Positions 43,182 through 53,639 of a stretch of DNA of 64,000 bases are shown in pieces. The stretch is from Paralithodes platypus. Its lineage: Eukaryota > Arthropoda > Malacostraca > Decapoda > Lithodidae. Under the pieces are notes generated by a model, which was given only the letters and a program-made list of their open reading frames with translations, made no database searches and was not told the DNA's origin. A program made the position numbers and the translations under genes. Position 1 is the first letter of the stretch. Each line of letters starts with the position of its first letter. The stretch lies in NCBI GenBank assembly GCA_032716605.1, contig CM064523.1:40455526-40519525 (forward strand), written 5' to 3'.

Positions 43182-43661
43182 CCCTTAATTAGCGGCGAGC
43201 AACATAAGTCGAGTTAAATAAAGCTGGACTATGTGGCGGCGCTCGACATAGGTCGAGTGGCAATTTCAGCACGTAATGTGGCTGAGAGAGAGAGACAAGT
43301 GGTGGCAGGAGACTAGCGAGCGTATGACTGCTCCAGACCACCGCGGCGAACCTACTGACACAAATCTCAGCTCCCTCCTCCCTCTCTCACTCGCTACATA
43401 CTCAATTATGTACTGAAAGTACCGAATTACCTGCTTTTTGCACTCGCGTTGCACGGTTATTGCAAGAAAACTATCCATCATACAAGGATCGTTATGGTGT
43501 CATTCGAAAGCTCTGTTTATGCCCTTTCAGGGATAGGTACTTGTTTTACGTTCTGGGTCTTATTTAGGCATGAAAATGATCACGTAAACAGCCCTATTTT
43601 GGCTAAAAACACCCCGCTGTGCGGTACACATAAATAAACCGCATAGGCCGCTCGTAAGGTG
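43182..43661 (+). mobile_element. TTAA-480 MITE copy 3
   Basis: 480 bp between TTAA at 43178-43181 and 43662-43665. It is separated from copy 2 by only TTAA, ten bases (43168-43177) and TTAA, so the two form a 970-bp inverted repeat. Confidence 0.95.
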
Positions 43662-43816
43662 TTAAAGTTGTTATGGTCTTTTTGCCATTTCATCATTCCA
43701 CTGTGCTGTAGTAGACACTGGTGGAGTTGAATTGCTGGGTTTTGGTTACCTACAGCTGTCTTGGTGAAGAGGATCTGACCAAGTTGACTGAGAAGGTGTT
43801 TCAGTGTATGTACTGT

Positions 43817-44760
43817 CTACACTCTCTTACCCTTTCCGTCGACCACTGCTATGAGACGACGGAGCCTATACTGGGGGTCGCTTGGTTGAGGCATGGTGCC
43901 TTTCAACTGACTCTGACACACCTCAGACGTTCTAATTATACCCGGGTCCGGGTACCTGATTGGTGAACGGCTTATCCTACCACTATGCGTGATTATTACG
44001 CTGGAGTCACTTGGTTTAAAGTACTTAGTTTTACTATGGTTAAGTAAATCATTTATTGGGCCTTCAGGTGATTTAATTACTTCTGTCGACTGATATCCAT
44101 TTTTACTGTTAGGTTTATTAAACGCCCCATTTTCTGGTATCACATCGACTAATTCTTCCTCCTCGCTACTCTGAGTGTCATTCAAATCTCCATCAGTAAA
44201 TGAAACTTCGCTTGCTCGATCCGTAGATTTAACCGACTCTCTGGTTTCGCTCTCCCAGTCGGTCATGTTTTCCTCCGTTCCTTCCCATTCTTCAAATTCT
44301 GATTCGGAATCTAACCCTGCTTTTCTCCTACTACAGGATGGCCAGAATAGGGAAGTTCCCATCTGGTTATTTCGCCGAAAAGAATTTTCCGGGCCAGGAA
44401 GGGTTGATACTTGTGCGTAGTCTCCGCCAAACATTCTGGCTGTCCCTCACTTTTTTCTGTACTACTCCATTCACTCATCTCTGGCGGTAGAACTTCCTTG
44501 TATTGCTTAGTAAGGCGGATATGCGTGGCAGAGACAATATCACCATCATGTAAATAATAGACCTGGTAGGGTCCATTAATCTCAACAACTCGGAAAGGGC
44601 CCTCGTATTTAGCTTCTAATATACCTGTTCGAGTGGGGTCATGTCTTTTTACTAAAATATACTCCCCTTGGTGATAATGATTGATCAGAGTAGGTTTCTT
44701 GGGTTGCTGTTGCGTTATCTGGGTATGAATTTGCTGACGTCTTTCCCCTTAACCTTTGAG
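43817..44760 (-). pseudogene. Gypsy-C integrase C-terminus and acidic tail
   Basis: At about 44760-44440 the minus strand encodes QGEYILVKRHDPTRTGILEA, KYEGPFRVVEINGPYQVYYL (a GPY/F-like module) and HIRLTKQYKEVLPP. A frame break follows, then a 205-codon frame (44434-43817), very acidic and serine-rich, with SGRISRSPIRYPDPG, a type of basic motif often found near gypsy pol C-termini. Confidence 0.7.
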
Positions 44761-45105
44761 GTATTTTTCCGGTCAAGAATAGGTGGTGTGGTTGGTAACG
44801 TAAGGTAGAAGTCGTTCCCGGGATAACTTAGGTGTAACACCGAATATTATCTAATAAGGGGAATTAGGGGAATATCCTTTAGTTCTGCAAACTGTAGTAT
44901 TAATTCCCCAAATCATTTCTGATTATAGTTCTGGCCATTCTCTGCTTATCTCTTCCCCTTGTGATCTCAGATTGGCTCTTACACAACTCGCTAGTAACCT
45001 ATAATACCTCTCGCATACAGCGTTCCCTTGTGGTCAATACGGGGAGGTATGCCGAATCTGGTAACCCAAGGTATCCCCCAAATGTTGCCAAATCTCGTTA
45101 TTGAA

Positions 45106-46377
45106 TTATCTACCCCTATCACTCATAATGGATTCCGGGATGCCATACACAAAGATTACTTTATCGAGTATGCACTTTGCTACGGTTTCAGCTCTTTTAT
45201 CTGGAATGGCACAAGCACCTGTATATTTGGAAAAGACATCAACACAGATTAATATGTACCTCTGCTTGGTCTTTCTGGGCAGGGGTATCACAATATCTAC
45301 AGACAACTTTCCCCAAGGCTGTCCGGCAAGAAAGTGCCCTGCTTGTTGTCTGGGTCCTCGTCCATCTTTTCCTCTCTGACACCCCAAACAGCTTTGCACT
45401 ACTTCCTTCACTATTTTGTCAGCCCGGGAGGTTAAGTACCTCTCACTGAATTGCTTCAACACTCTAGTCTGGCCTAAGTGAGCCACCTTCCCATCTCGTC
45501 CGTGTAGGATCTCAATCATGTGTTTGGACTCGGAATAATCTAACACTACACAATGTTTAGAGTCCCGCCAGGCCCTATCAGAAAACCGAAATTTATCCCC
45601 TTGGTTTGGTGTAGGTTCCCTTTTTTTCTTTTCACGCTGAGTGAATTGTACCGGGGCTACAGGTAGCCTGGATAATCCATCCACATTTGTATGCAGTTTC
45701 CCTGGTCTATGCCTAACATTGAATGAATATTCTTCCAGAATTCCCTTCCACCTAACAAATAATCTGTCTTCTGTCTTCATCTTTTGGAGCCATTGTAAAC
45801 TGTGGTGGTCAGTAATTACTTCAAACTGTACTTCGGCTAAATAAGGTCGAAAGTATTGTACTGCCCATACTAAAGCTAGACATTCTTTCTTGGTCACACT
45901 GTAAATCTTTTCCCCTTTATTTAAAATCCTGTTGGCACAAGCCACTATGCCTTCCTTGCCATCAACCTTCTGGGCCAATACTGCCCCTAGCCCTTCATCA
46001 GAGGCATTGGTGTACAATTGGAAAGATCTAGTGAAATCTGGGTGACAGATAATGGGGTTAGAGGTTAACTTTTGTTTTAAGGTTTCGAAGGCCTCTTGGC
46101 AACTTTGGTCCCAGTCAAACTTTCTTTTACTTTCTTTCTCGAGTTTTTTTATCAAAGGCCGGTCGAGTTTGGAAAAATTGGTTACGAGTCTTCGATAGTA
46201 GGAGGCCATCCCTAGCAATGCTATGATTCCTTTTACAGTAGTAGGGAGAGAGATTTCTGCGACGGCTTTCACTTTTAGGGGGTCAGGTTGGATACCTTTC
46301 TTTGAAACCACATGTCCTAAGTATGCTACCTCGCATGCCCCTCGTGGGCACTTACAAGATTTTAGCTTTAATTCCAC
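45106..46377 (-). pseudogene. Gypsy-C RNase H and integrase, nonsense-terminated
   Basis: 423 codons. RT connection: VAYLGHVVSKKGIQPDPLKV, LLGMASYYRRLVTNFSKLDR. RNase H: the usual TDAS reads TNAS (Asn at residue 124), losing a catalytic Asp; KKECLALVWAVQYF and ITDHHSLQWLQ remain. Integrase zinc finger: HLGQTRVLKQFSERY ... CLGCQRGK. Core: SVDIVIPLP (first Asp) and SIMSDRGR (second Asp). A TAA stop at 45106-45108 falls where relatives have a Q or N before F; the frame beyond continues FNNEIWQHLGDTLGYQIRH. Confidence 0.85.
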
Positions 46378-46397
46378 CTTCCAGATTCTATGTATAC

Positions 46398-46619
46398 TTA
46401 TTGCAACCTGTCAAGGTGCTCCTCCCAACTGCTCGAGAATATTATGATGTCGTCTAAATAAGCCAGACATGTTCGCCACGTCAGTCCTCTCAATACTTCA
46501 TCCATAACCCTAGTGAAACTCGCTGGCCCATTGCAAACTCCAAACGGTAGAACCGTGAATTGGTAGAGTGTACCTTCGCTCGTAGCTTTGTTACTTTCTT
46601 TCTCGAGTCTTTTGGTCAA
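46398..46619 (-). pseudogene. Gypsy-C RT fragment
   Basis: A 73-codon frame with YQFTVLPFGVCNGPASFTRV, MDEVLRGLTWRTCLAYLDDI (catalytic YLDD) and IFSSSWEEHLDRLQ. It is directly followed downstream by the connection region at 46377, separated by a frameshift. Confidence 0.85.
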
Positions 46620-46835
46620 AGGCCGGGCGAGTTTTGAAAAACTGGGTATGAATCTTCGATATTAGGAGGCCATCCCAAGAAATGCTCTGATTCCTTTTAC
46701 AGTAGTAGGGAGAGAGATTTCTGCGATAGCTTTCACTTCAAGGGGGTCAGGTTGGAAACCTTTCTGTGAAACCACATATCCTAAGTATGCTACCTCGCGT
46801 GTCCCTAGTTGGCACTTAGAAGATTTTAGCTTTAA
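46590..46835 (-). repeat. Diverged duplicate of part of Gypsy-C pol
   Basis: Sequence from CTTTCTTTCTCGAGTCTTTTG to AGATTTTAGCTTTAATCC repeats 46128-46372 of the same element in the same orientation with scattered differences. It replaces the expected RT upstream sequence, so it is a rearrangement or a second copy fragment. Confidence 0.8.
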
Positions 46836-46839
46836 TCCT

Positions 46840-49107
46840 TGTTATGACCGGGACTACGAATAAAACAAGGGCACTCAATGATTGGACTAGTAATAGGGCA
46901 CTATGCAACAACGGTACGCTAGATCCAAACCCTCGAACTTATATGCCGGCGAACAAAACACCTATACCCTCCAGGGTTAATCTGCGATAGCGGGGTATCC
47001 TTAACTGGGCATAAATGTACTCTGCTTCAGGCTAACCTGCACTGGTATAGCCTGATAACAAACAAGATGTAAGTTACGTTAAAATGCATAGAAATTAATC
47101 TATGGAAAGATCAATTAAATCACTGCAAGATTTAATACAATAAAAAGATGCTTCAATACAGTTACTCTAAACAACAATAAACTCTTCACTCCTATCTGAA
47201 AGAAAGTGAAGTATAGTCCTACAGCATAGACCTGGAAACTTCTGAAGATAGTATGATGCTCATAAGATGCTCGTACTGATTTAGAACTATATAAAGGCAG
47301 GAGGCAGGACACCACACGTGTAAATCGAATACACTAAAAGATAGGATATATAATGTTAACTGACACGAGAATACTATAAATACGCAAGAGTACCAATGCT
47401 CGACACTAAAACAAGTACTTCCTCATCAACGAAACAGTCTGCTATGGTTGTGCGGCTCAGCAACAACCTAGACTAATAAATGCTGTGAATAATACTGAGC
47501 ACATATCAAAGAGCTTATATTAAATACTAACAAGTGTCTACTCGGTTAATAATGACTAGCTGGGATACTCTAGGTAAGGAACTGGGGTTGAGCAAGACAG
47601 GCTCGTAGCCTAGCGATGTCCTTAACCCTTTACGAGCGGCCTACGCGGTTTATTTATATGTACCGCCCAGCGGGGTGTTTTTAGCCAAAATAGGGCTGTT
47701 TACGTGATCATTTTCATGCCTAAATAAGACCCAGAACGTAAAACAAGTATCTATCCCTGAAAGGGCATAAACAGAGCTTTCGAATGACACCATAACGATC
47801 CTTTTATGATGGCTAGTTTTCTTGCAATAACCGTGCAACGCGAGTGCAAAAAGCATGTAATTAGCCACTTTCCCGATACAATTCCGTATATAGCGAGTGA
47901 GAGAGGTAGGAGGGAGGTGAGATTCGTGTCAGTAGGTTCGCCGCGGTGGTCTGGAGCAGTCATACACTCGCTACTCTCCTGCCACCACTTGTCTCTCTCT
48001 CTCAGCAACATTACGTGCTGAAATTGCCACTCGAGTTATGTCGAGCGCCGCCACATAGTCCAGCTTTATTTAACTCGACTTAAGTTGCGCGCCGACTTTT
48101 AGGGGTTAAGACTGCGTCCTTTAAGTTACGTTAATTGACTAGGGGGCTCTCTCGATAGATCCAGATCACAAGAGTCTGTTTCTATCCTGGCGACCCTCTA
48201 AAGACAAGCAAAGAGGCAGCAAAGTGTGGAACTGGTACAGGCCAAAACCCTCAGTCAACACAATGCTGCACTCGCAAAGGACGCAACCGAAAAGACAACC
48301 CAGGCTACCACAGGACCGGTCGAAGTCGTGTAGGTATAAGCAAACCGTACACACATCGGAGACAACGACTACAGTTACCTTATCCCAGTCTAGCATTAAA
48401 TAAAAGAGCAGAAACACTAAATCAATAATGGAGACACACAAAGTTCTTAACCTATACTAACTAAGAACCCTCAAACCTATTCTAAGTACATGTAAATATC
48501 TCTGAGGACGGCGCATGCAATACAATGGGCCGGCTATGAAAACTGTATGCAGAACCCAAGGGGAGTGTTGTGCAGTTAATAAAGGTTAGAATATGGAAAG
48601 AGAGAATCGAGTGAGAGAAACAGTGATAAAGGCGGTGATTGGGAGAGAGTATGCAAAGGGATGTTAGAAGCACGCGCGCCAAGCCTGTCCTGACGAGGAC
48701 AGCTCCTGGGGACCCTCATGGAGGAGGTAAGTTACACAGGAGACCGCAAAGGCGCGATGGTCGGCCAATCACGGGCCGAGACGTCACAAGACAGCAGGCG
48801 TCATAGGACACAGCCAGACGAATGGCGAGCGAGAGGCAGGAATGCACCCGTACATACAGACACTTACTACCTCCTCGCTCTGAAAGTCTTTCTCATTCAC
48901 GCGCTGGTACTATTACCACTACTGTTGATATAAAATATAACCCGTTGTCACAGACGAAAACAAAGACCACCACTGGACTGTCTGTGACAATGCGATTACT
49001 AGGAAAGAAAGAACAACATTCTCTGATAACTGTAGCCCATTTCGATGTCCCTGGCGAGCGCTAGTGGTCAACGAGAGGCGATTCTGCCAACGCTGGTAGA
49101 CGTCACA
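46840..49107 (-). repeat. Gypsy-B LTR-left (3' LTR of B2), with MITE
   Basis: On the plus strand begins TGTTATGACCGGG and ends ACGTCACA (reverse of TGTGACGT...CATAACA). 2268 bp including the 480-bp MITE and one TTAA copy, so about 1.78 kb of LTR. It interrupts Gypsy-C at 46839. The outer target duplication cannot be tested because the other end lies outside the window. Confidence 0.95.
47626..48105 (-). mobile_element. TTAA-480 MITE copy 4, in LTR-left
   Basis: 480 bp between TTAA at 47622-47625 and 48106-48109. The empty site GATGTCCTTAAGACTGC is intact in LTR-mid (about 56233-56249) and LTR-right (about 63900-63916). The left terminus reads CCCTTTACGAG, slightly different from the CACCTTACGAG of other copies. 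Confidence 0.95.
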
Positions 49108-49513
49108 CCCCGCCCAAGATATGGGACGCTCAACATTAGGCGAGCACCATATATGACAAGGCAGAATGCCGACAAGACCCGCCACACCTAGCCACTCCAC
49201 CAAAAATGAAATGCAAAGCTCAATCTTAAATAAAACAACATATTCGCATAAAGAAAATCTTACAACCCCTCCCAAACACAATAGTATAATTTAGCCTGCT
49301 ATGCTCTCTGAGCGAGCTTCACAGAGCCCAGCCTACTAAGTGAAAGACAGGTTTAACTTAGGACTTTAGCTATAACATTGGCAACTTACAATTAACTATA
49401 ACAAAACAAAAAAATTATGTGATTTTTGATTTAATTTTAATGTTGTTTTTGACGGCTGCTCTACAGGGGCAAGCCTGGTTTTTCTCCACTCAAACCCACA
49501 CACCTGTGGTGAT

Positions 49514-51940
49514 CTACGCCGGATCCTCCACCCTCGACAAACAGTCTGCAATCACATTCTTACAACCGGCAATATGGCGGATGTCTAGATCGTATTCTTG
49601 CAACATGAGTGACCAACGTGTCAGCCTCATATTCCGGTTGTGGAATTGGTTCAGAAATTTAAGAGGGTGGTGGTCGGTGTAAATCACCACGACTGGCCCG
49701 TAGACAGGAACATATACTTCAAAGTGCCTGAGCGCCAACACTATTGCAGGCAGTTCTTTGTCCACCACAGAGTAGTTTTTCTGAGCGGAATTAAACTTCT
49801 TGGAAAAGAAACTGACTGGATGCTCCAAACCTTCCTCGTCTGTTTGCATTAAGACGGCACCAGCCCCTACACCGCTGGCATCTGTTGCCAGCTGGAACGG
49901 TCTTTCAAAGTCAGGGGCCCTGAGGATTGGGTGAGTGCATAGTAGGTGCTTGACCAGCGAAAAAGCCCTTTCACACTCAGGTGCCCACTTGAACTTTTTC
50001 TCTTTTGCTAGCAAATCTGTCAGAGGAGCTAACACAGTAGAATAACCCCGAATGACGCAGCGATAGTAACCGATCGTGCCCAAAAATCTCATGATCTGCC
50101 GCTTGGTGGACGGCCTGGGGAACTGGTTAATAGCCTGTATCTTGTTTTTGGGGGGGCACACCTGGCCTAACCCGACCACAAACCCAAGATACTGCACAGT
50201 TGCCCAGACAAAGTCGCACTTGCCCAGATTGACCACCAAGCTGGCCTCACTGAGCCTCCGAAACAAGGCTTCTATGTGCTCACAGTGACTCTCAAAGTTG
50301 TCATCGTAGATTATAACGTCATCTAGGTAGACAGTGCAGTTAGGGATGTCAGCTACTAACTCATTCATAAGACTCTGGAAGGTTACTGGGGCATTTTTAA
50401 GGCCATACGGCATCACATTGCAACGGTAGGTGTTCCCATCAACCACAAACCCGCATACCCCCTTCGCCCGCTCAGACAAGGGCACCTGCCAGGAGCCTTT
50501 CACTAGGTCTACCTTAGTTAGAAACTGTGCCTTACCAATCTTGTCTACACTATCGTCAACACGGGGAAGGGGATAAGCATTGGTGGGAGTCAACCCGTTC
50601 AATCTCCAAAAGTCAATGCAGAAGCGACCCTTCCCGTCAGGCTTGGGCTGCAGAGTGACAGGAGATGTCCACCTAACTGCCCCCTTCTCAATCAGCCCCC
50701 GTTCCAACATATACTCTAACTCCGCTCTGAGGGCTGGGAGTTTAATGGGTGGAATTCTGTAGGGTACTGATTTAAAGGGGGGGTGATCTCCCACGTCCAC
50801 ATCATGCACCACTCGAGTTGTGAGGCCTGGATGCTCTGCAAACACAGTGGGGTATGAAGCAAACAGGCGCTGCACGGCTGCACGCTGTTGCTCAGGCAGG
50901 TGCACTAGAGCATCGTCAGCCACCTGTCTGGAGTTCCCCGCCCACTGGTGAGCAGAGACATGACACTCCCAGTTATCCTCCACCTGGGCTTCACTGTCCC
51001 TCACTCCTTCTCCTCCATGACCGCTGCAGGTCAACACAGGGACAGCGAGAGGCTCAGGGGGGCGCCTCACAAACTCTTTCACCAGATTCACATGGCACAG
51101 CTGATTCTTGTTACGCCTATCTGGAGTAGCCACAAGATAGTCTAGGTCAGAGATCTTTTTTACCACCTTATAAGGACCAGCGTACTTGCCAGACATTGGA
51201 TGACCTGGTTGAGGTAACAGAATCAACACCTCCTGCCCCACCTTAAACTCCTGGACTTTTGTCTTCTCATCGTACCTGTCCTTCATAAGTGCTTGCGACC
51301 CTACCAAATTCCTACCTGCCAACTCTAGGCTTCTCAGCATTCTCTCTCTACTCACGAGGACATACTTTAACATGGAACATGGTTTTGCTGTGCCCTCCCA
51401 GATTTCTCTAACCATGTTGAGGGGGCCTCTGACCTGATGTCCGAAAACTAACTCATTGGGACTGAACCCTAGGCTTTCACCAGGTACCTCCCGAGCAGCG
51501 AATAATACATAGGGCAACCCAAGATCCCAATCCTTGCCATTCTCAACACAGTAACAATGCAGCATGCTTTTCAGAGTCGAGTGCCACCTCTCCAACACCC
51601 CTTGACTCTCTGGGTGATAGGCTGAAGAGACAACTGTACTGATACCGTGCTGCTGCATGGTCTGTTTGAAAAGGTTAGAAGTAAAGTTGGACCCTTGGTC
51701 TGACTGCAATTCCTGCGGATACCCGGACCTAGAAAAGTACAATAGCAAGTTACGAACATCAGTCTTAGCAGTACCATTTCGCATGGGGTATGCATCCGGA
51801 TAACGAGTGGCAACATCCATGATTGTGAGGAGGAACTTGTTGCCTGCACTAGTAGGGGGTAGAGGGCCAACCATGTCGATTATAACCTTACTGAATGGTG
51901 GCCCGATTACAGTAATAGGGACGGAGCCTTTGGAATACAC
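49514..51940 (-). CDS. Gypsy-B2 pol: integrase, RT and RNase H in that order
   Basis: One 808-codon ORF. Integrase core: Asp22 (IIDMVGPLPP), Asp81 (QSDQGSNF) and Glu117 (ESQGVLERW), a D,D35E spacing; GPY/F-type module at about 250-275 (KYAGPYKVVKKISDLDYLV). Linker to about 325. RT at about 355-600: PYRIPPIK, TSPVTLQPKPDGKGRFCIDF, DLVKGSWQVPL, MPYGLKNAP, VYLDDVIIY (catalytic Asp540/541). RNase H at about 650-790: TDASGVGAGAV (Asp687), DKELPAIVLAL (Glu729), YTDHHPLKFL (Asp756), IAGCKNVIADCLSR. The order is reversed from normal Ty3/gypsy elements. The HHCC zinc finger lies just upstream in another frame (51907-52854), so the N-terminal Met is not the true protein start. Single substitutions such as FRRL to FWRL hint at decay. 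Confidence 0.92.
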   Translation of the reverse strand: MYSKGSVPITVIGPPFSKVIIDMVGPLPPTSAGNKFLLTIMDVATRYPDAYPMRNGTAKTDVRNLLLYFSRSGYPQELQSDQGSNFTSNLFKQTMQQHGISTVVSSAYHPESQGVLERWHSTLKSMLHCYCVENGKDWDLGLPYVLFAAREVPGESLGFSPNELVFGHQVRGPLNMVREIWEGTAKPCSMLKYVLVSRERMLRSLELAGRNLVGSQALMKDRYDEKTKVQEFKVGQEVLILLPQPGHPMSGKYAGPYKVVKKISDLDYLVATPDRRNKNQLCHVNLVKEFVRRPPEPLAVPVLTCSGHGGEGVRDSEAQVEDNWECHVSAHQWAGNSRQVADDALVHLPEQQRAAVQRLFASYPTVFAEHPGLTTRVVHDVDVGDHPPFKSVPYRIPPIKLPALRAELEYMLERGLIEKGAVRWTSPVTLQPKPDGKGRFCIDFWRLNGLTPTNAYPLPRVDDSVDKIGKAQFLTKVDLVKGSWQVPLSERAKGVCGFVVDGNTYRCNVMPYGLKNAPVTFQSLMNELVADIPNCTVYLDDVIIYDDNFESHCEHIEALFRRLSEASLVVNLGKCDFVWATVQYLGFVVGLGQVCPPKNKIQAINQFPRPSTKRQIMRFLGTIGYYRCVIRGYSTVLAPLTDLLAKEKKFKWAPECERAFSLVKHLLCTHPILRAPDFERPFQLATDASGVGAGAVLMQTDEEGLEHPVSFFSKKFNSAQKNYSVVDKELPAIVLALRHFEVYVPVYGPVVVIYTDHHPLKFLNQFHNRNMRLTRWSLMLQEYDLDIRHIAGCKNVIADCLSRVEDPA

Positions 51941-52854
51941 TGGTTTGGTTTACCTAATGTCTGGCAGGTACTGCACATTGCCACCCATGACGCCACATGT
52001 GCCTTCATACCTGGCCACCAAAACAATTTCGCCAATGCTGCTACCGTTTTACGTACACCCAAATGCCCTGCCAACGGTACATCATGCGCCAACCTCAGTA
52101 GGCTATCACGGCACACACTAGGCACTACCAACTGGTCAACCACTCTCGACCCCCCCTCCCAACTCCGTCTGGGATCTAGAAAACGCCTGTACAATATGCC
52201 CTCCACACGAAAGAAGTCCCCCGGCTTTGCATCCCCGTCCTCATCAAGTTCAATCGCACCGTTACTACACTTCTGAAGCTCAGGATCATCTATCTGCAGC
52301 CGACAGATATCTGAAGGAGCCAATCTATCTAAGTGCTTCCGGAGCAACTTATGGCCTCCCCCGATACTGGACTGTTCGATCCTATCTTGCTTAAGTGTGT
52401 AACGTTGCTGTCTCGGAGTTTTCTCACACCCTACCACCTCACCAAGTGTGACAGGTTCTGGGGCCACTCCGGACCTAAACATTGGTGCTAATACTGAGTC
52501 GCCAAGAAGAGCCGCTGGATCAAAACTCACAAAACTTCTCCCAACTTTAGCTTTTTCCTTCCGACCGTTCCTCCGCTGGTCTAGAGACTGAGGAATATGC
52601 TGTGACACCTTAGATGCACGAGATCGGGTGACAACACACGCCATCTGCTGTAATTGACACCTCTCGACCAATTCCTGCCCCTCCCTACTCACGTCGGCCG
52701 CCCTCTCGGCAACGACTAATGGTGGAACCTCAGAAGTAGGCACTGCAAAGTCATTGCCGAGAAGAAGGTCGACGCCCTCTACTGGCAGTTTCTCTACGAT
52801 TCCAACATCTATCTCTCGTGTCACACCATCAACCTCCAGCTCCACTCGAACCAA
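51907..52854 (-). pseudogene. Gypsy-B2 protease end and integrase HHCC domain
   Basis: 315 codons: protease C-terminal half (VEGVDLLLGNDFAVPTSEVP), a linker, then the integrase zinc finger LAHDVPLAGHLGVRKTVAAL, LFWWPGMKAHVASWVAMCST with CSTC. The frame ends at 51907 after KPNQCIPKAP, where B1 continues without a break into the integrase core, so a small indel near 51925-51945 separates it from the pol ORF. Confidence 0.88.
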
Positions 52855-53567
52855 TGGGTATGACCGTTAGCATTAATACCCTGCACCACAACTACCCGTG
52901 CCGCATTTATAGGTTGGCCTGTAAAGTTTTTCATCAGAGTCTGGGATGCACCTGTATCACGCAACAACTCCAACCCATGCTTGCAACCAGCCAAACTCAC
53001 GCAGCCATGCCCTCTATGGGCGCAAAAAGCATCCCGGACAGGTTTCGAGCCTTCCGGACACTCCTTCACTGGCTGTGCCCCTGTATCTGACATATCACCC
53101 CGGGTAAATGCAGAAGACCTCAGAGAAACCCCAATGTTGATAGCCAAAGACACGACTGCTGCAGGTTGGTTACTAGGGCAGGAACGTGCAAAATGCCCCT
53201 TTTTATGACACTTAAAACACTCTATTTCACCCTTGGACCTCCTCTGAGGTGGGGAAGGGCCCTGACCTTTCTTAAACGGGACGGTTTTTGGTTTGTGATC
53301 AAAATTAGTATCATTGCTCTTATTTTTGTTATTAAATGTTGCATCACTGACTCGGGGGGGTGGAGTGTTGCGCCCCTTGTTAACTGCATCGGTCCGTTGT
53401 GCAGACCCGCACCCACGAATCAGCGATAATCTCAGGTCAGCCAACTCAGCTGCCTCTTGTAGAGTTTTAGGATGTTTCTCTTTGAGGTTCAAAGTCAGGT
53501 CGCCACCTGTGCATTTAAAAAATTGCTCTAGAAGGAATAACTGCTCGAGCTCTTCGAACGTCGTCAC
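52821..53567 (-). pseudogene. Gypsy-B2 gag C-terminus fused in frame to protease
   Basis: 248 codons covering the end of capsid (EELEQLFLLEQFFKCTGGDL), the CCHC zinc knuckle CFKCHKKGHFARSC and the protease active site LLRDTGASQTLMKNFTGQPI. Gag and protease share one frame here, suggesting that the ancestral element made a single gag-pol polyprotein. The frame breaks near 52860 (a missing base pair against B1, NANG for NATRS). Upstream, a TAG stop at about 53592-53594 separates it from the rest of gag. Confidence 0.88.
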
Positions 53568-53639
53568 CTTCTCTGACCTCAGCCAATTTCTCTAAGCATC
53601 AGACAGTTCCCGGGCATGTTCTAGAAAAGTGCACTCACG

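Larger units (their letters stand above)
43680..46839 (-). mobile_element. Gypsy-C: Ty3/gypsy remnant with conventional pol order
   Basis: Minus-strand order from high to low coordinates: RT (46619-46398), RNase H and integrase zinc finger/core (46377-45106), rest of the integrase core (about 45105-44800), GPY/F module (about 44640-44520) and a C-terminal tail (44434-43817). This is the usual RT-RNase H-integrase order. The 5' part is cut off at 46840 by LTR-left of the B array. No LTR recognised. Several stops and frameshifts. Confidence 0.85.

Noticed and set aside
44175..44420. Plus-strand ORF antisense to the Gypsy-C tail
   Set aside because: Shadow of the acidic minus-strand frame.
50076..51145. 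Several 60-100 codon plus-strand ORFs over Gypsy-B2 pol
   Set aside because: Antisense shadows; the same shadows recur at 58218-59287 over B1.
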